Assembly: GCA_026671195.1 (NCBI GenBank)
Contig: JAPOHD010000009.1
Coordinates: forward strand, 1-64,000
From: Draconibacterium aestuarii
Lineage (GTDB): Bacteria > Bacteroidota > Bacteroidia > Bacteroidales > Prolixibacteraceae
Length of the DNA stretch: 64,000 nucleotides
Reading direction: 5' to 3'
A model generated the notes under the pieces. The model saw only the letters and a program-made list of their open reading frames with translations. It was not told where the DNA came from and did no database searches. This document shows, one piece after another, positions 34,104 through 44,149 of this stretch; position 1 is the stretch's first letter, and every line of letters begins with the position of its first letter. The translations under genes were made by a program, and so were the position numbers.

Positions 34104-34921
34104 CAAATATTGGAAAAAAAATGAAATGAGAAAACATTTGATAGTTTTTTTTCTGTTATACTAACAATTTGAAAGTAGCCTACAAAAAAAACACATGCCA
34201 CTTTATGCACATTTGTTCTCCAAAAGAACATGCAACTTTTAATATCTGACGAATAACATTGTTGCACGCTCCGCATACAATTCTAGTTTACAGCCCATTT
34301 TAGCCAACCACACATCTAACGATACAAATTAGAAATTATAACGCGTGATTTTTAAAAACAACAGACTTATGACATTTATGATTATTGTCATAATTTTGAG
34401 CAATATTAACATAGAATTATATATATCCTGTCTATTATTCATAATAAACTAATTCAATTTGTGCCAAATACAATCGCTTAAGTGGAGAAAATCTGGCAAT
34501 CAATTTCTGCGTACAAACTTCTTCCATGGAACTTATCAGACCTTCCTATAATTTTAGCCCTATTAAACAACCGAAAAGAATATTCAGTAGTGGTCTATCT
34601 AATAACGGATTTATCTTTTAAAAGAAACGAACTCATGCCTACTGCTGAACTTGCTTCTCCGTCAACAAAAAATGACCACATTCATTTGTGTTCCTATCAT
34701 AACCATCTGGGTTCACAGCTAACACGTAGTGTATTTCAACCCGCAATAACCAGTTATTTAAAATTCAAAGGAAACATGGTAATCCATGCAAATACGCAAT
34801 TCGACCATCGGTCAATAGGCGTACGAAACCGGTACCTTGTTTACCTTAGCCAAAATCCGGCATACGGTTTTTATCAATAATAATGTTTTAGCTAAGTCCC
34901 TACTCAATCTTTTCTTTTTCT

Positions 34922-37141
34922 TTAATTCAACCTTATGCCAGCCTGAAACAACCTGCCCAAGTCAGGATATCCGGCAACAGTTTCGTACCTTACATCAAAA
35001 ATATTTTTTACCTCTACAAAAATCCGAATGGGTATTTTCCTTGAAACTGTGTAGCCACAATTTAAATCAGCCGTAACAAAATCGCCCAGCTGATAATCTC
35101 CATTTTCAGCTACCCAGGCCGGGTTTACAAAACGATTATTCGAATACTTCCCGGTGTAATGGACAAAAAGATTGAGATCGACTCCGGAATATTGATATAA
35201 GTATCCTGCATTTAAAATCACATTCGGAAGTTCCTCATCATCACTCATTTTATTATCAACTTTTCGTTCGTTTTTCATAAAAGTAGTATTTGCAAATACC
35301 GAACTATGTAACACAGGAATATTCTGATTCATCGCCAATTCCAAACCGTAACTTCTTTTGTCTCGGTTCTCGTACAACTCCACAATCAAATCATTTTCTG
35401 ATGTAATTGTTTCCCCGCTTAAGCCAATGGCATTATTTCGTTGCGTATAAAATGCACTAAGTTTTACCTCATTTTGCTTTTGCGAGCGAATACGCAACCC
35501 AAGATCGTGTTGAAGACGAATTTCGTTCTGCGGAATATCTCCCTGTTCATTCAGGCTTCCTTTACGAGGCGCAATTGTTCCGCCCGAAAAACTGTAGTGC
35601 AACGACGATGATTTAGATAAAATATAACTACCTCCCATTGCCGATTGCCATTCAACAGGCAGCGGCTCATCAATAATTGGCTCCACTTTTTGAAGTCCGG
35701 AGGCACTTCCTTCAATTCCAAATCCTCCCCACTCGTTAATATGCCCTCCAATTAATCGAAATCCTGCATCTAACAACAAACGGCCAAATTTGTGTTCATC
35801 GGCAATTACTCCCGAAACAGTTTGCACATCGCACCGCCGGCCGGCATAATATCGTTTCCCATCGGGAGCTACCCAATGGTTGTAAAGTGCCCCAACACGC
35901 AATGTATTGGAAGAACTTAAGGGCTGACTATGTAAGAAGTTAAAACCATACTCCCAGTCCTCGTCGTTATGTGACGATGTTGTTTCGTTTTGTTTATTGT
36001 AATTTAAGTATTTTGCATCTCTGAATGTATAATTAACCTGCAATTCGGTTTGCGAGCCACTATTGCCAATATAATTGAGTTTGGCATAAGTAACAAGACT
36101 TTTCAGTGGATCAAAACTTTCTTCCTGATTTAAAATTTTAGAGTTACCGGGTTCAACAATACCCACAAACTCACGCAATCCTGTAATATATGTTACTCCG
36201 GCCTCCAACGACAGTTTCCGGGTTAAGGCCCAATCCACATTTCCATGAAAATTAGAGATTCGTTCTTTGCCTCCCCTTCCCGGAATACCATCGGTCCCCG
36301 TAAAAGCCGCTGAAGTATTAAATGAAATATCCTGTATTTTATTCCCGTACTGAAGATTTGCAACATAATTGTTGTTTTCGCCGTATTTTGTCAGCAACGA
36401 CACCGTTTCCCTTTCCACCTTCTTTGTTTTCACATCAATTACTCCAGTCAATCCTGAAAGTCCTTTTAATAGCGCGCTGCTTGAACGGACAATCTCTACC
36501 GATTCGATATTAAGAGCAGAGAGGAAATAAGCTGTTTCTTCAAATTCTTTTTGCCAGATACCGTTTATTGAATAATCGGGATAGGGATATTTTTGCCCCC
36601 GCACTGAGAAAAATTGTTTAGATTTTCGCCCCCTGGTTTCCGTCCAGCCACCCGGTACATACTTCAATGCATCGGTTAATGTTACTGCCCCTTGCTTTTC
36701 AATATCGCTGGCACTTATTTGTGTAACTGCCGGCAAAACAGACAATGAAATCCTGTTGATTGCCGTATCTCTGTCTGATAAAATAAAATTTCCAAATACA
36801 TCTACTCCTTCAATTTCCTCCTTTTTATGCACCAGAGCCATTCTTAGAATTTTGTTGTTCGCTAACGGTACGTTAACTTTTATTTCCTTTGCGGAAAATC
36901 CAACAGAAGTTATCTTTAGCTTGTATTCTCCTGCCGATAGTTTAAGCTCAAATTCTCCTTCCCTATTCGAGCTTGCTCCTTTACCGGTACCTCCAACTAA
37001 AATATTTGCCCCAACAATTGGGTCCCCGGTCTCACTGTCATAAATTTTGCCTTTTATACTAATCAACTGTTGAGAATAAGCCGGCAAGGTCAACAAACAT
37101 GCCAGCCAAATAACTGTTAAAACTAAAAATCGCTTTGTCAT
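34922..37141 (-). CDS. TonB-dependent receptor, last gene of the PQQ/ABC operon
   Basis: This 739-residue outer-membrane receptor has a signal peptide (ending AYSQQ) and a CarboxypepD_reg-like domain (about 27-112; GKIYDSETGDPIVGANILVGGT). The plug follows (about 128-245; ISASDIEKQGAVTLTDALKYVPGG, SFSVRGQKY-like FFSVRGQKYPYPD, IEIVRSSSALLKG) and then a 22-strand-type barrel ending FQAGIRLN. It lacks the SusC signature and a SusD partner, so it is of the metal/siderophore/small-ligand type. It lies 161 bp after the ABC ATPase gene on the same strand, and may be co-transcribed with or without its own promoter. Confidence 0.9.
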   Translation of the reverse strand: MTKRFLVLTVIWLACLLTLPAYSQQLISIKGKIYDSETGDPIVGANILVGGTGKGASSNREGEFELKLSAGEYKLKITSVGFSAKEIKVNVPLANNKILRMALVHKKEEIEGVDVFGNFILSDRDTAINRISLSVLPAVTQISASDIEKQGAVTLTDALKYVPGGWTETRGRKSKQFFSVRGQKYPYPDYSINGIWQKEFEETAYFLSALNIESVEIVRSSSALLKGLSGLTGVIDVKTKKVERETVSLLTKYGENNNYVANLQYGNKIQDISFNTSAAFTGTDGIPGRGGKERISNFHGNVDWALTRKLSLEAGVTYITGLREFVGIVEPGNSKILNQEESFDPLKSLVTYAKLNYIGNSGSQTELQVNYTFRDAKYLNYNKQNETTSSHNDEDWEYGFNFLHSQPLSSSNTLRVGALYNHWVAPDGKRYYAGRRCDVQTVSGVIADEHKFGRLLLDAGFRLIGGHINEWGGFGIEGSASGLQKVEPIIDEPLPVEWQSAMGGSYILSKSSSLHYSFSGGTIAPRKGSLNEQGDIPQNEIRLQHDLGLRIRSQKQNEVKLSAFYTQRNNAIGLSGETITSENDLIVELYENRDKRSYGLELAMNQNIPVLHSSVFANTTFMKNERKVDNKMSDDEELPNVILNAGYLYQYSGVDLNLFVHYTGKYSNNRFVNPAWVAENGDYQLGDFVTADLNCGYTVSRKIPIRIFVEVKNIFDVRYETVAGYPDLGRLFQAGIRLN

Positions 37142-37302
37142 ATTTAAAAGATCTCGTTACTATTTTTTATTGTAAAATGTTTGTTGTAACCACAAAGTTT
37201 CCCTTCTCAACGTTTAAGTATCTGACTCATTTTTTTGAAAAAAAAGTTTTACGGGATTAACTGCGCTATCCAAACATACTTCTGCGGTTAAGGCTACTAA
37301 AT

Positions 37303-37956
37303 TTACTTGTTTATTACTTTACCTGAATGTAGTGTAATCACCCGGTTAGCAAAACTTGTTGTTTCTACTTCGTGCGACACCAAAAGAACCGTACCTCTGT
37401 TCTTATTGAAATCATTGATGAGCGACATTAATACCCGGCTGTTTTCCGGATCGAGGTTGCCTGTTGGTTCATCAGCAAGAAGAATATCCGGCTCAGAAAT
37501 AATTGCCCGAATAAATGCTGTTCGTTGTTTTTCGCCAACACTAAGTTCAGAAGGATATTTATTCTGCAGCTGCGACATCGCGCATTTCTCAAGAAGTTCA
37601 TTTATTTTCTGACTTCTGCTTCCCGGTTCATCAAGTGCTACTTTTATATTCTCGGACACCGTTAAATAAGGTATTAAGTGAAATTGCTGAAAAACGAATC
37701 CCACACTTTTCCGTCGGTAGAGATTGGCTTTTCTGCTATGCATTTTATACACATCCTCACTATCGTACAAAACTTGCCCGTTATCCGGTTGGTTTAATCC
37801 GCCCACCGTATGAAGCAAAGTTGATTTTCCCGATCCACTTGGACCTACAACCGCTATAAAATCGCCCCGTTCCACCGTCAGGGTTACATTATCAAGCGCG
37901 GGAAACCGGTCATCGCCTTTTGTATATACTTTGGTAATATTTTTAAGCTCAAGCAT
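37303..37956 (-). CDS. ABC transporter ATP-binding protein (MacB/LolD type)
   Basis: This 217-residue ATPase has Walker A GPSGSGKST (about residue 38), Q-loop VFQQFHLI, the signature LSVGEKQR (a variant of LSGGQ), Walker B ILLADEPTGNLD and switch His in VSHE. It is of the MacB/LolD/FtsE class, which works with FtsX-type permeases in mechanotransmission or lipoprotein release rather than classic import. The permease gene lies 28 bp upstream in the same operon. Confidence 0.95.
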   Translation of the reverse strand: MLELKNITKVYTKGDDRFPALDNVTLTVERGDFIAVVGPSGSGKSTLLHTVGGLNQPDNGQVLYDSEDVYKMHSRKANLYRRKSVGFVFQQFHLIPYLTVSENIKVALDEPGSRSQKINELLEKCAMSQLQNKYPSELSVGEKQRTAFIRAIISEPDILLADEPTGNLDPENSRVLMSLINDFNKNRGTVLLVSHEVETTSFANRVITLHSGKVINK

Positions 37957-37984
37957 TTTCTTTATCTGGTATTAAAGTGGCTGA

Positions 37985-39151
37985 TTATTCCTGACTAAGA
38001 GTTTTGGCTGCATCAATCCGGGTAGCTAAAAGTGCAGGGATCCAACTCGAAATCATCCATAAAACAGGAAAAATAACGAGGCTGCTTCCTAACAACCACC
38101 AAAGAGGTTTGATGGATGCCGCAGTAAAACTGAATATTTCTTTTCCAAAGTATTCAGCAATAAAACTTCCGGCAAAAAATCCGATAAAACTTCCCAACAA
38201 ACCAATAATAAACGCCTTAAGTAGAATTATGAGAACAATAAATAATTTACTTTTTCCCATTGCTTTCATAATGCCAATTTCATTTTTCCGGCTGTTAACG
38301 TTTGAATAAAACAAAAGAGCAGAAATAAGCATGGCAACAATTAAAATAAAAGGGATGATAAATGATCCGTATTTGTTCATCATTTGTCGTTGGTTTTCGC
38401 GGGCATTGGCAATGCTGCTGACTTCTGTAACCTCCAGGTCGGGGAAAATACCTTGCACCTGCTGACGAGCATTTTTTATTCTCCCGTCGTGACAAACACA
38501 CCCCAAAGCTTCTATTTTATTGATTTTTCCTTCCATATTCAACAGCTTTTGTAAATCGTCCAAATGAAATGCCACCCCCTGATCCAGCATTCCTTTACCT
38601 TCCTCAAGCCTTTGGGCGATTTCAAACTCGTATTGCTCGCCATCATTACCGGTTATTTTAAACTTTTCCCCCTCGGGAATATTCATTGATAAAAGTGCAC
38701 CAATATGAACTTTCCCCTGTGGCACATCAAATCCCATTAATTCCTGTTTTCTTAAGTAGCGCTGTATCGCCTCATCTTTGTAGCCCATTACTACAATTTG
38801 ATGCCTCGAACCGTTAGGGTCAATCCAGTTGGGATATTTTAATTGAAGAATGCCGGTAAGATGCCGCACAGCGTCGAAGGTTTTTGATTCACTCAACGTA
38901 TCAATATAATTTTCCGGGAATGTAGGTGTATTATTCACCGCGTAAAAATCGATCAGGTTGGTACCTTTGGGGAAAATATAAAGGTTCAGTCCCTGCTCCC
39001 GCATTATTTTTCGGGTTTCATTCTCGCTGGCCTTACTTAAAGTATATATTGCCACGAAGACGGTACTTGCCGCAATTACAGTTACAAAAATAATCAGCGA
39101 GCTTACTTTCCGGTAGAAGAGTTCTTTTAAAACTAATTTTAAAGGATTCAT
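37985..39151 (-). CDS. FtsX/MacB-type ABC transporter permease
   Basis: This 388-residue permease starts MNPLKLVLKELFYRKVSS. The frame continues upstream to 39316, but that part overlaps the 71-residue gene and is unlike a permease N-terminus, so the start at 39151 is chosen. It has an N-terminal helix (about 20-40), a periplasmic MacB-PCD-like domain (about 45-270), and three C-terminal helices with the family segment NSRKNEIGIMKAMGKSK. The periplasmic part holds CVCHDGRIKNAR, with two nearby cysteines. It starts 2 bp after the stop of the small one-helix protein. Confidence 0.9.
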   Translation of the reverse strand: MNPLKLVLKELFYRKVSSLIIFVTVIAASTVFVAIYTLSKASENETRKIMREQGLNLYIFPKGTNLIDFYAVNNTPTFPENYIDTLSESKTFDAVRHLTGILQLKYPNWIDPNGSRHQIVVMGYKDEAIQRYLRKQELMGFDVPQGKVHIGALLSMNIPEGEKFKITGNDGEQYEFEIAQRLEEGKGMLDQGVAFHLDDLQKLLNMEGKINKIEALGCVCHDGRIKNARQQVQGIFPDLEVTEVSSIANARENQRQMMNKYGSFIIPFILIVAMLISALLFYSNVNSRKNEIGIMKAMGKSKLFIVLIILLKAFIIGLLGSFIGFFAGSFIAEYFGKEIFSFTAASIKPLWWLLGSSLVIFPVLWMISSWIPALLATRIDAAKTLSQE

Positions 39152-39153
39152 AT

Positions 39154-39369
39154 TTATTTTTTCTTCTTGTATAGAATATACAGGGTTAAAACAAGCACTG
39201 AAAAAATGAGGACCGCCCCTGTAGAAATAAGAGAAATTTGTATTGATCGATCTTGTTTCATTTCCAGCTTTTCCGGTTGATATGCATTCAAACCATCTCT
39301 TTGGTCGGTGAGCCACTGCGGTAAAGGCCGGGCTTCTAGCGAATCATATTGAACAGTATCCTGTATCAT
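39154..39369 (-). CDS. Small one-helix membrane protein of the PQQ/ABC operon
   Basis: This 71-residue protein has a polar N-terminal part of about 43 residues (RPLPQWLTDQRDGLNAYQP) and one C-terminal membrane helix (ISTGAVLIFSVLVLTLYILY) ending in four lysines. That predicts an outside N-terminus and an inside C-terminus. The ATG overlaps the stop of the lipoprotein gene (TAATG) and the permease follows by 2 bp, so it is tightly coupled. No family was recognised; it may be a transporter subunit. Confidence 0.75.
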   Translation of the reverse strand: MIQDTVQYDSLEARPLPQWLTDQRDGLNAYQPEKLEMKQDRSIQISLISTGAVLIFSVLVLTLYILYKKKK

Positions 39370-40157
39370 TAATGGTGCAAAAGTTGTGGATTTGAATCAA
39401 TTATGGCATTTACCAACGCTGGCTGCGAATCTTCCCATTTACCACTGTACAACATATTCCTACCCGGCAAATTATCTTTTATAAGGCAACTACAATCGGC
39501 GGTTAAAAAATCCAGCATCAAATTAATATTTCCCTCCGAAATGCCTTTTGCCAGTAATGGTTCAAGCGCTCTGAAACATCCAAAAACGCCAAAAAGCATC
39601 GGTTCGTGAATCTCTTTCAAATCACTTTCAATACTTAACAGCATCGATACCAGCAGGCTTTCGTCCACACTATTTCGATTCAGCTCAACAACCGAAATAA
39701 TGTTTCCGAAAAGAGAAGATTTGAGTGTATTATTGATGGTTTCCAATCCAACTTCGTCTTTCTTGTTGTTTCCACTTTTCAGATAAAGCAAAACACATAA
39801 TTTCCCTCCCTTTAACTCAGATGCAATCTTATTTCTGATGGGAGAAACCGCAAGATCCTGTAGTGCCTTGTAATTTTCAAAATCCGAGACAATTCGATTA
39901 TTGTACAACAAAGCATAATAAGGTTTTTCTATTTCCCTACGTTCCATTGTTTTGAAAACAACATTTGCCCCATCCAACTCCTGTTCGAGCTTGGCGTTTT
40001 GCTGGATTTCTTCAGCTGTCAATGCTCTTTTATGAAAATAAACAAGGACATAATTCTCTGGTGTTTCGTTTAGCAAAACCCACTCCGAAACCTTTGTTGT
40101 ACAGGCCAGACAGAGTACAGCACCAATGAACAGTATTTTTAAATATCGTACTTTCAT
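39369..40157 (-). CDS. Lipoprotein of the PQQ/ABC operon
   Basis: This 262-residue lipoprotein (lipobox LCLAC) has an N-terminal domain (about 25-160) with alternating strands and helices that could be thioredoxin-like but lacks a CxxC. The C-terminal part contains MLFGVFGCFRALEPLLAKGI, then FLTADCSCLIKDNLPGRNML. That Cys-Ser-Cys motif followed by K..NPG/NLPG recalls, from memory and unverified, a conserved family in Planctomycetota and Verrucomicrobiota found with similar ABC transporters. The start overlaps the upstream gene by 4 bp (ATGA). The function is unknown; the cysteines may bind a metal or cofactor. Confidence 0.8.
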   Translation of the reverse strand: MKVRYLKILFIGAVLCLACTTKVSEWVLLNETPENYVLVYFHKRALTAEEIQQNAKLEQELDGANVVFKTMERREIEKPYYALLYNNRIVSDFENYKALQDLAVSPIRNKIASELKGGKLCVLLYLKSGNNKKDEVGLETINNTLKSSLFGNIISVVELNRNSVDESLLVSMLLSIESDLKEIHEPMLFGVFGCFRALEPLLAKGISEGNINLMLDFLTADCSCLIKDNLPGRNMLYSGKWEDSQPALVNAIIDSNPQLLHH

Positions 40158-43100
40158 TTCTGAGTCAGTTTTTCCTGTACCAATTCGATGCCTGAAATCA
40201 GCGTATTTCCTTTTACAGATGTCAAATTTATTTTCAATGTTTTTCCGGCTTCAATTCCGCTAAATGATTTAACAACTTCTTTATTTGCAGCCCCAGCCTC
40301 TTTTACGATATCAAAACCACTCACTACTGTTTCCCCCTGAATGGCAACATTAAACACGCGCTCTCCAGGGCTTTTATCTTCAAGTTCGGCAAAATATAGT
40401 TTTACAGAATACGATGTTTGTGGCACCAGCTCATCCTGAGAAAGTGTTATTTCTATTGAATTTAAACCGGTAATAGCGCTTGCACTTACCCAGGGTGTCC
40501 TCTCCGAAGAAATACTTATCGGTTCTTTTCGGATTTTTGAGTACTCTTCCGGATCCATTTTTACAGGAATTTCTGAAGAGGCGCCTGCAACCTCCGGGAA
40601 CTCGAACCACAGCACACTATAGTCGGCACTTCTGTCACCCGGTGCATTCAAATTCAATCCAAGTTGCTGAATTTGTTTCCCGTTCCAACGGTAGTTACTA
40701 TTTGTCCAGTAGGTCATCCACGGCATATTTATTAAGGCCAGCGACGTTTGGTTTTGATACGCACACTGGCAGGTTCGTGTATAATCGGGAGAATTAAGCA
40801 CTCCGTCGGCTGCAATTAAATTGGTTGAACAACTGGCTTTCCAACCTCCTAAACTACCTGTTCCTTCATCAAGTGCATTAAGATTAACAAAACCTGCGGA
40901 AGCCGATCGAAATGTGAGCATGTGTTCGCTGGCAGCAACAATCCCGCAACCGTATTCGCGTTTATAGCCCCACTTCAGCTCTTCGCCTGTAATCGGATCT
41001 TTTTCATTTAACTGTTCGCCGGTAAGCAGACTGAAACCTTCGCCGTTTGTATAAATTTTATCATTATGAATAATCGGTGGATTTGCATATCTCACTTCCC
41101 TATCCCAAATTACCTTATTTGTTTGCAGGTCATACGTAATCATTCTGTTCCCGACTTCGCCGTGAAGCATATCGCGTGAAGGCCGCGTTGCCTGCAGCAA
41201 TAATTTGTACTGATCGGAGTAGCCCAGCCAGGTCCCAAACACATCTTTTGTTTCTTCCCTGATAATTTTACCCGTTTTTGCATCTAAATACAAAAGTCTG
41301 GATCCCTCAGGAAGTGGCTCCCCTCGTCGTTGAAGTTTTGTTTCGATATATTGAGGAAGTTTATCGAGGCAGAATATTTTATCATCTCCCGCAATTACCG
41401 AGTTATGAATAAACCCAAGATTGGCATTAATACTCCAGAGCTTTTCACCCGTAAATCGGTTTAGTACGATTAACTCCCGGCTTGCAGTAAGATCATAATC
41501 TGTAAATTTTGGGTTTTTAATTCGCATGGAATCATTTTCCATTCCTTCAAATTCAGCAAAGTTATTACCAAGAATCAACAGATCATTGTACACTCCAATG
41601 TACCCCAATTCTATTGTTTCGTCGGTCCCTGAAGAAAATACTTTTACAGTTTCGCCGCTGTTTATATCCAAAACATTACAGTTGTTTCCTTCAATTAGAT
41701 AAACAAATTCATTTGTTACGATATAGTTTGTACCCCTGGCATTGGCACCCGGCAAATGCTCCTGGTTGTATTTTGGAACCAGCGGATTCTCTTCATCGTA
41801 ACTTTCATCGTAGAATACCAGCCAATTGTCGTCCATTAATTTTTCAAACTCCCTCTTCCAAAATACCCGTCCGGTATACACATCGCGGGCGGATAAACTA
41901 TTTATTCCCTGAATGATCAACTTTCCATCGATTACCTGTTCGCCGGGACCATGCCCGTGACGAGGAAGCACATCCATGTTCGAATTTCCGCCAAACCACA
42001 AAATTCCGAGCGGAGCTTTTACCAGCTGATCATCCGATTTAACCGTGTTTGCAATATCGCCATAATTATGTGTCCATGGCGAAGCACCCTTCAAAGCGCC
42101 AACTCTGGTAACTAATGCATACTCTTTTTCAGCGTTTATTTCGGCGCCTTCCAGATTCACTTCAGCGAGTGTTTTCATTAGTTGCTTCTGCGCGTTTCCT
42201 TTCACTTTTACCCAGATTTTCCCGCCATACGGACGCGATGATTCGTAAACTTTACGCAACATCTCTTCATCACCGTTGTTTACATATGAAATATCAGTAA
42301 TAATTGTAAGCGACGAAAAGTATTTGGGAAGTATCGGGAAGTTATCCGAGAAATGCTGAAAACTTATGCGGTCTGAGGTTACACCCGCCCCATCGAAATA
42401 GGTACGAAGGTTACTGATATTATCCGGATCATGGTCGTAAACAACAATGTTAAGTTCCGACCCTAAAACAAGTTCTTCCAGGAGTTGCCTGTCCGTTCCT
42501 CCCAGCACCAGACAATAGCCTTCATTTATGCCGGTTTCCTCTGTTATTGTGCTTTTCTCAACCTGTTTTAACACCTGATTTACAGGACTTTTATCTACCA
42601 CTTGATTTACCGGAGAATCGCCAAATACCATTAATGTTCCACTGCTGGTTACCGCAATCAATTTTCCATTTGCAGCTACCAATCGCTCCACATTTTCCTC
42701 TGTCTTAAAATTCCAAATTACTTCGGCTTTGTTCCCGAAAAGAAGCTCCACTGCTGAAATTCCTGTACTGTCGGCAGCATAAAGGTAATTTCCGGCTTTA
42801 ATCAGATCGTTACGGGCAGCAATGTCTTTTACCCATAAGGTATCCGGCATCTGATCAGCGTTTAGCTTCCCTGCCCAGAGTTTGTCTCCTGAAAAGTAAA
42901 CCAGTTCATCGTCGAGCACCGGATATTCGCCAACACCGTACTTAAGATTTTTGCCGGTCTCCGAATCATACAGACACGTGTTTCTTTTACGGAAATGATT
43001 AAAGAAAACCTTATCGTTGGCACAAATAAAAGTACCTCCTGTTTTCTGATTATCAGCAAGGTGATAATATATTTCTTCACCGGTTTTTAAATCAAATGCA

Positions 43101-43852
43101 GCAGGAACACTGCGCCCGCCTGCTACCAGCAGTTTGTTATTACTGATTGCAAATGCCCCCTGCGGAGCCACATAAGCAAATGCCGGCGATCGGTGTGGTT
43201 GTTTAATGTAGTTACTTCCACTTCCTTCGTTTTTCCAGACAATATCACCCGATTCTGCATCCAGTGCATAAATAAAAGTACCCATAAGAGGAAAAATGCT
43301 GGCTGCAGTGTATACCAGATCATCTTTGATAACAACGCCTCCCCTTGCCGGCCACATCGAAATAAGCCGCTTATTTCCCAACAGTTTATTTTCTTCGGGG
43401 GCCAAAAGCCGTTTCCAGATTAATGCTCCGTTGTCTGTATTCAAACAATAAATGTATCCATCGTCGCCCGTAAAATATATCTTCCCTTTATTAACTGCCA
43501 TTGGTAACCGAACAGGACCATCGGCATAAAAATGCCACAATTCATCACCCGAATTAAGATCCAGAGCCACTACTTTGTCCTGATCGTTGAAGCCAACAAA
43601 CAGTTTATTCCCGGATACAATTGGTTCAAACTGTTGATCGTATGGCATCAGATTTCTGTTAAGCGGATCGTCCCAAACCGGATTTCTTGGTGAATATTTT
43701 ACCTGCCACTGCAGATAAAGCGTGCTGGCAAGTTGTTCTGGCGTACAAGCCGACCGATGATAATCGTATCTCCACATCGGCCAGTCGTGCGAAAAAGCAG
43801 ATTTTGAAAAAATTAAAAATAATAAGGCAATTAGAACACTACACTGTTTCAT
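40154..43852 (-). CDS. Giant PQQ-propeller / methyltransferase-like / malectin-like fusion protein
   Basis: This 1232-residue exported protein has a signal peptide (ending SAFSH). Propeller 1 (about 25-425) has PQQ-like blades (ALDLNSGDELWHFYADGP, YCLNTDNGALIWK). A Rossmann-like, methyltransferase-type insertion follows (about 447-600; GYCLVLGGTDRQLLEELV, NIVVYDHDPDNISNLR). Propeller 2 (about 605-1095) has INSLSARDVYTGRVFWKR and YDLQTNKVIWDREV. A malectin-like carbohydrate-binding domain (about 1110-1230; YSVKLYFAELED, PGERVFNVAIQGE) ends the protein. An SAM-using enzyme outside the cytosol would be odd, so the Rossmann part may be structural. It is first in a six-gene operon. A possible -7 box (TATCTTTG, 43894-43887) lies about 35 bp upstream of the start. 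Confidence 0.88.
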   Translation of the reverse strand: MKQCSVLIALLFLIFSKSAFSHDWPMWRYDYHRSACTPEQLASTLYLQWQVKYSPRNPVWDDPLNRNLMPYDQQFEPIVSGNKLFVGFNDQDKVVALDLNSGDELWHFYADGPVRLPMAVNKGKIYFTGDDGYIYCLNTDNGALIWKRLLAPEENKLLGNKRLISMWPARGGVVIKDDLVYTAASIFPLMGTFIYALDAESGDIVWKNEGSGSNYIKQPHRSPAFAYVAPQGAFAISNNKLLVAGGRSVPAAFDLKTGEEIYYHLADNQKTGGTFICANDKVFFNHFRKRNTCLYDSETGKNLKYGVGEYPVLDDELVYFSGDKLWAGKLNADQMPDTLWVKDIAARNDLIKAGNYLYAADSTGISAVELLFGNKAEVIWNFKTEENVERLVAANGKLIAVTSSGTLMVFGDSPVNQVVDKSPVNQVLKQVEKSTITEETGINEGYCLVLGGTDRQLLEELVLGSELNIVVYDHDPDNISNLRTYFDGAGVTSDRISFQHFSDNFPILPKYFSSLTIITDISYVNNGDEEMLRKVYESSRPYGGKIWVKVKGNAQKQLMKTLAEVNLEGAEINAEKEYALVTRVGALKGASPWTHNYGDIANTVKSDDQLVKAPLGILWFGGNSNMDVLPRHGHGPGEQVIDGKLIIQGINSLSARDVYTGRVFWKREFEKLMDDNWLVFYDESYDEENPLVPKYNQEHLPGANARGTNYIVTNEFVYLIEGNNCNVLDINSGETVKVFSSGTDETIELGYIGVYNDLLILGNNFAEFEGMENDSMRIKNPKFTDYDLTASRELIVLNRFTGEKLWSINANLGFIHNSVIAGDDKIFCLDKLPQYIETKLQRRGEPLPEGSRLLYLDAKTGKIIREETKDVFGTWLGYSDQYKLLLQATRPSRDMLHGEVGNRMITYDLQTNKVIWDREVRYANPPIIHNDKIYTNGEGFSLLTGEQLNEKDPITGEELKWGYKREYGCGIVAASEHMLTFRSASAGFVNLNALDEGTGSLGGWKASCSTNLIAADGVLNSPDYTRTCQCAYQNQTSLALINMPWMTYWTNSNYRWNGKQIQQLGLNLNAPGDRSADYSVLWFEFPEVAGASSEIPVKMDPEEYSKIRKEPISISSERTPWVSASAITGLNSIEITLSQDELVPQTSYSVKLYFAELEDKSPGERVFNVAIQGETVVSGFDIVKEAGAANKEVVKSFSGIEAGKTLKINLTSVKGNTLISGIELVQEKLTQK

Positions 43853-44149
43853 GAGCTAAGGTTTTCTTTTGTTGATTTAAGCTGGTCAAAGATATTTATT
43901 TTACATCAATCTTTTAAATTTTTAACAACTCAAGGATTCAGTGAAACAATAATAATTTCACTCGTAACATTTTACTATCAATTGTAAAAATAAGTTGCAC
44001 ATTCAATCTATCGATGTCTGGCTAATTACCGACCTTAAATAAAATGCTCCTTTTTGTGCATCATTAGCTGAACAGCAAATGAAATGAATAGAATTACAAC
44101 CAGTTTTTAAGCATTCTTGCTGTTTAAAATAGAATCTAACTTTCTTCTA
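43853..44149. other. Intergenic region upstream of the PQQ/ABC operon
   Basis: This 297-bp AT-rich spacer separates the two minus-strand operons and holds the possible -7 box at 43887-43894. No clear hairpin terminator for the gene on its right was found. Confidence 0.4.

Larger units (their letters stand above)
33526..34921. other. Long non-coding region upstream of susC
   Basis: These 1.4 kb are AT-rich and hold the predicted susC promoter/operator (33677-33717) and a 12-bp inverted repeat at 34059-34103. A GTG-started plus-strand frame (34482-34880, 132 codons) is open but resembles nothing I know, and I do not count it as a gene. No tRNA or transposon end was seen. Confidence 0.5.

Noticed and set aside
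34482-34880. GTG-started 132-codon gene upstream of susC
   Set aside because: The translated sequence shows no domain, signal or family resemblance and lies in AT-rich non-coding DNA.
39154-39316. N-terminal extension of the ABC permease
   Set aside because: The upstream part of that frame is unlike any permease, overlaps the 71-residue gene, and the natural start MNPLKLVLKEL lies at 39151.
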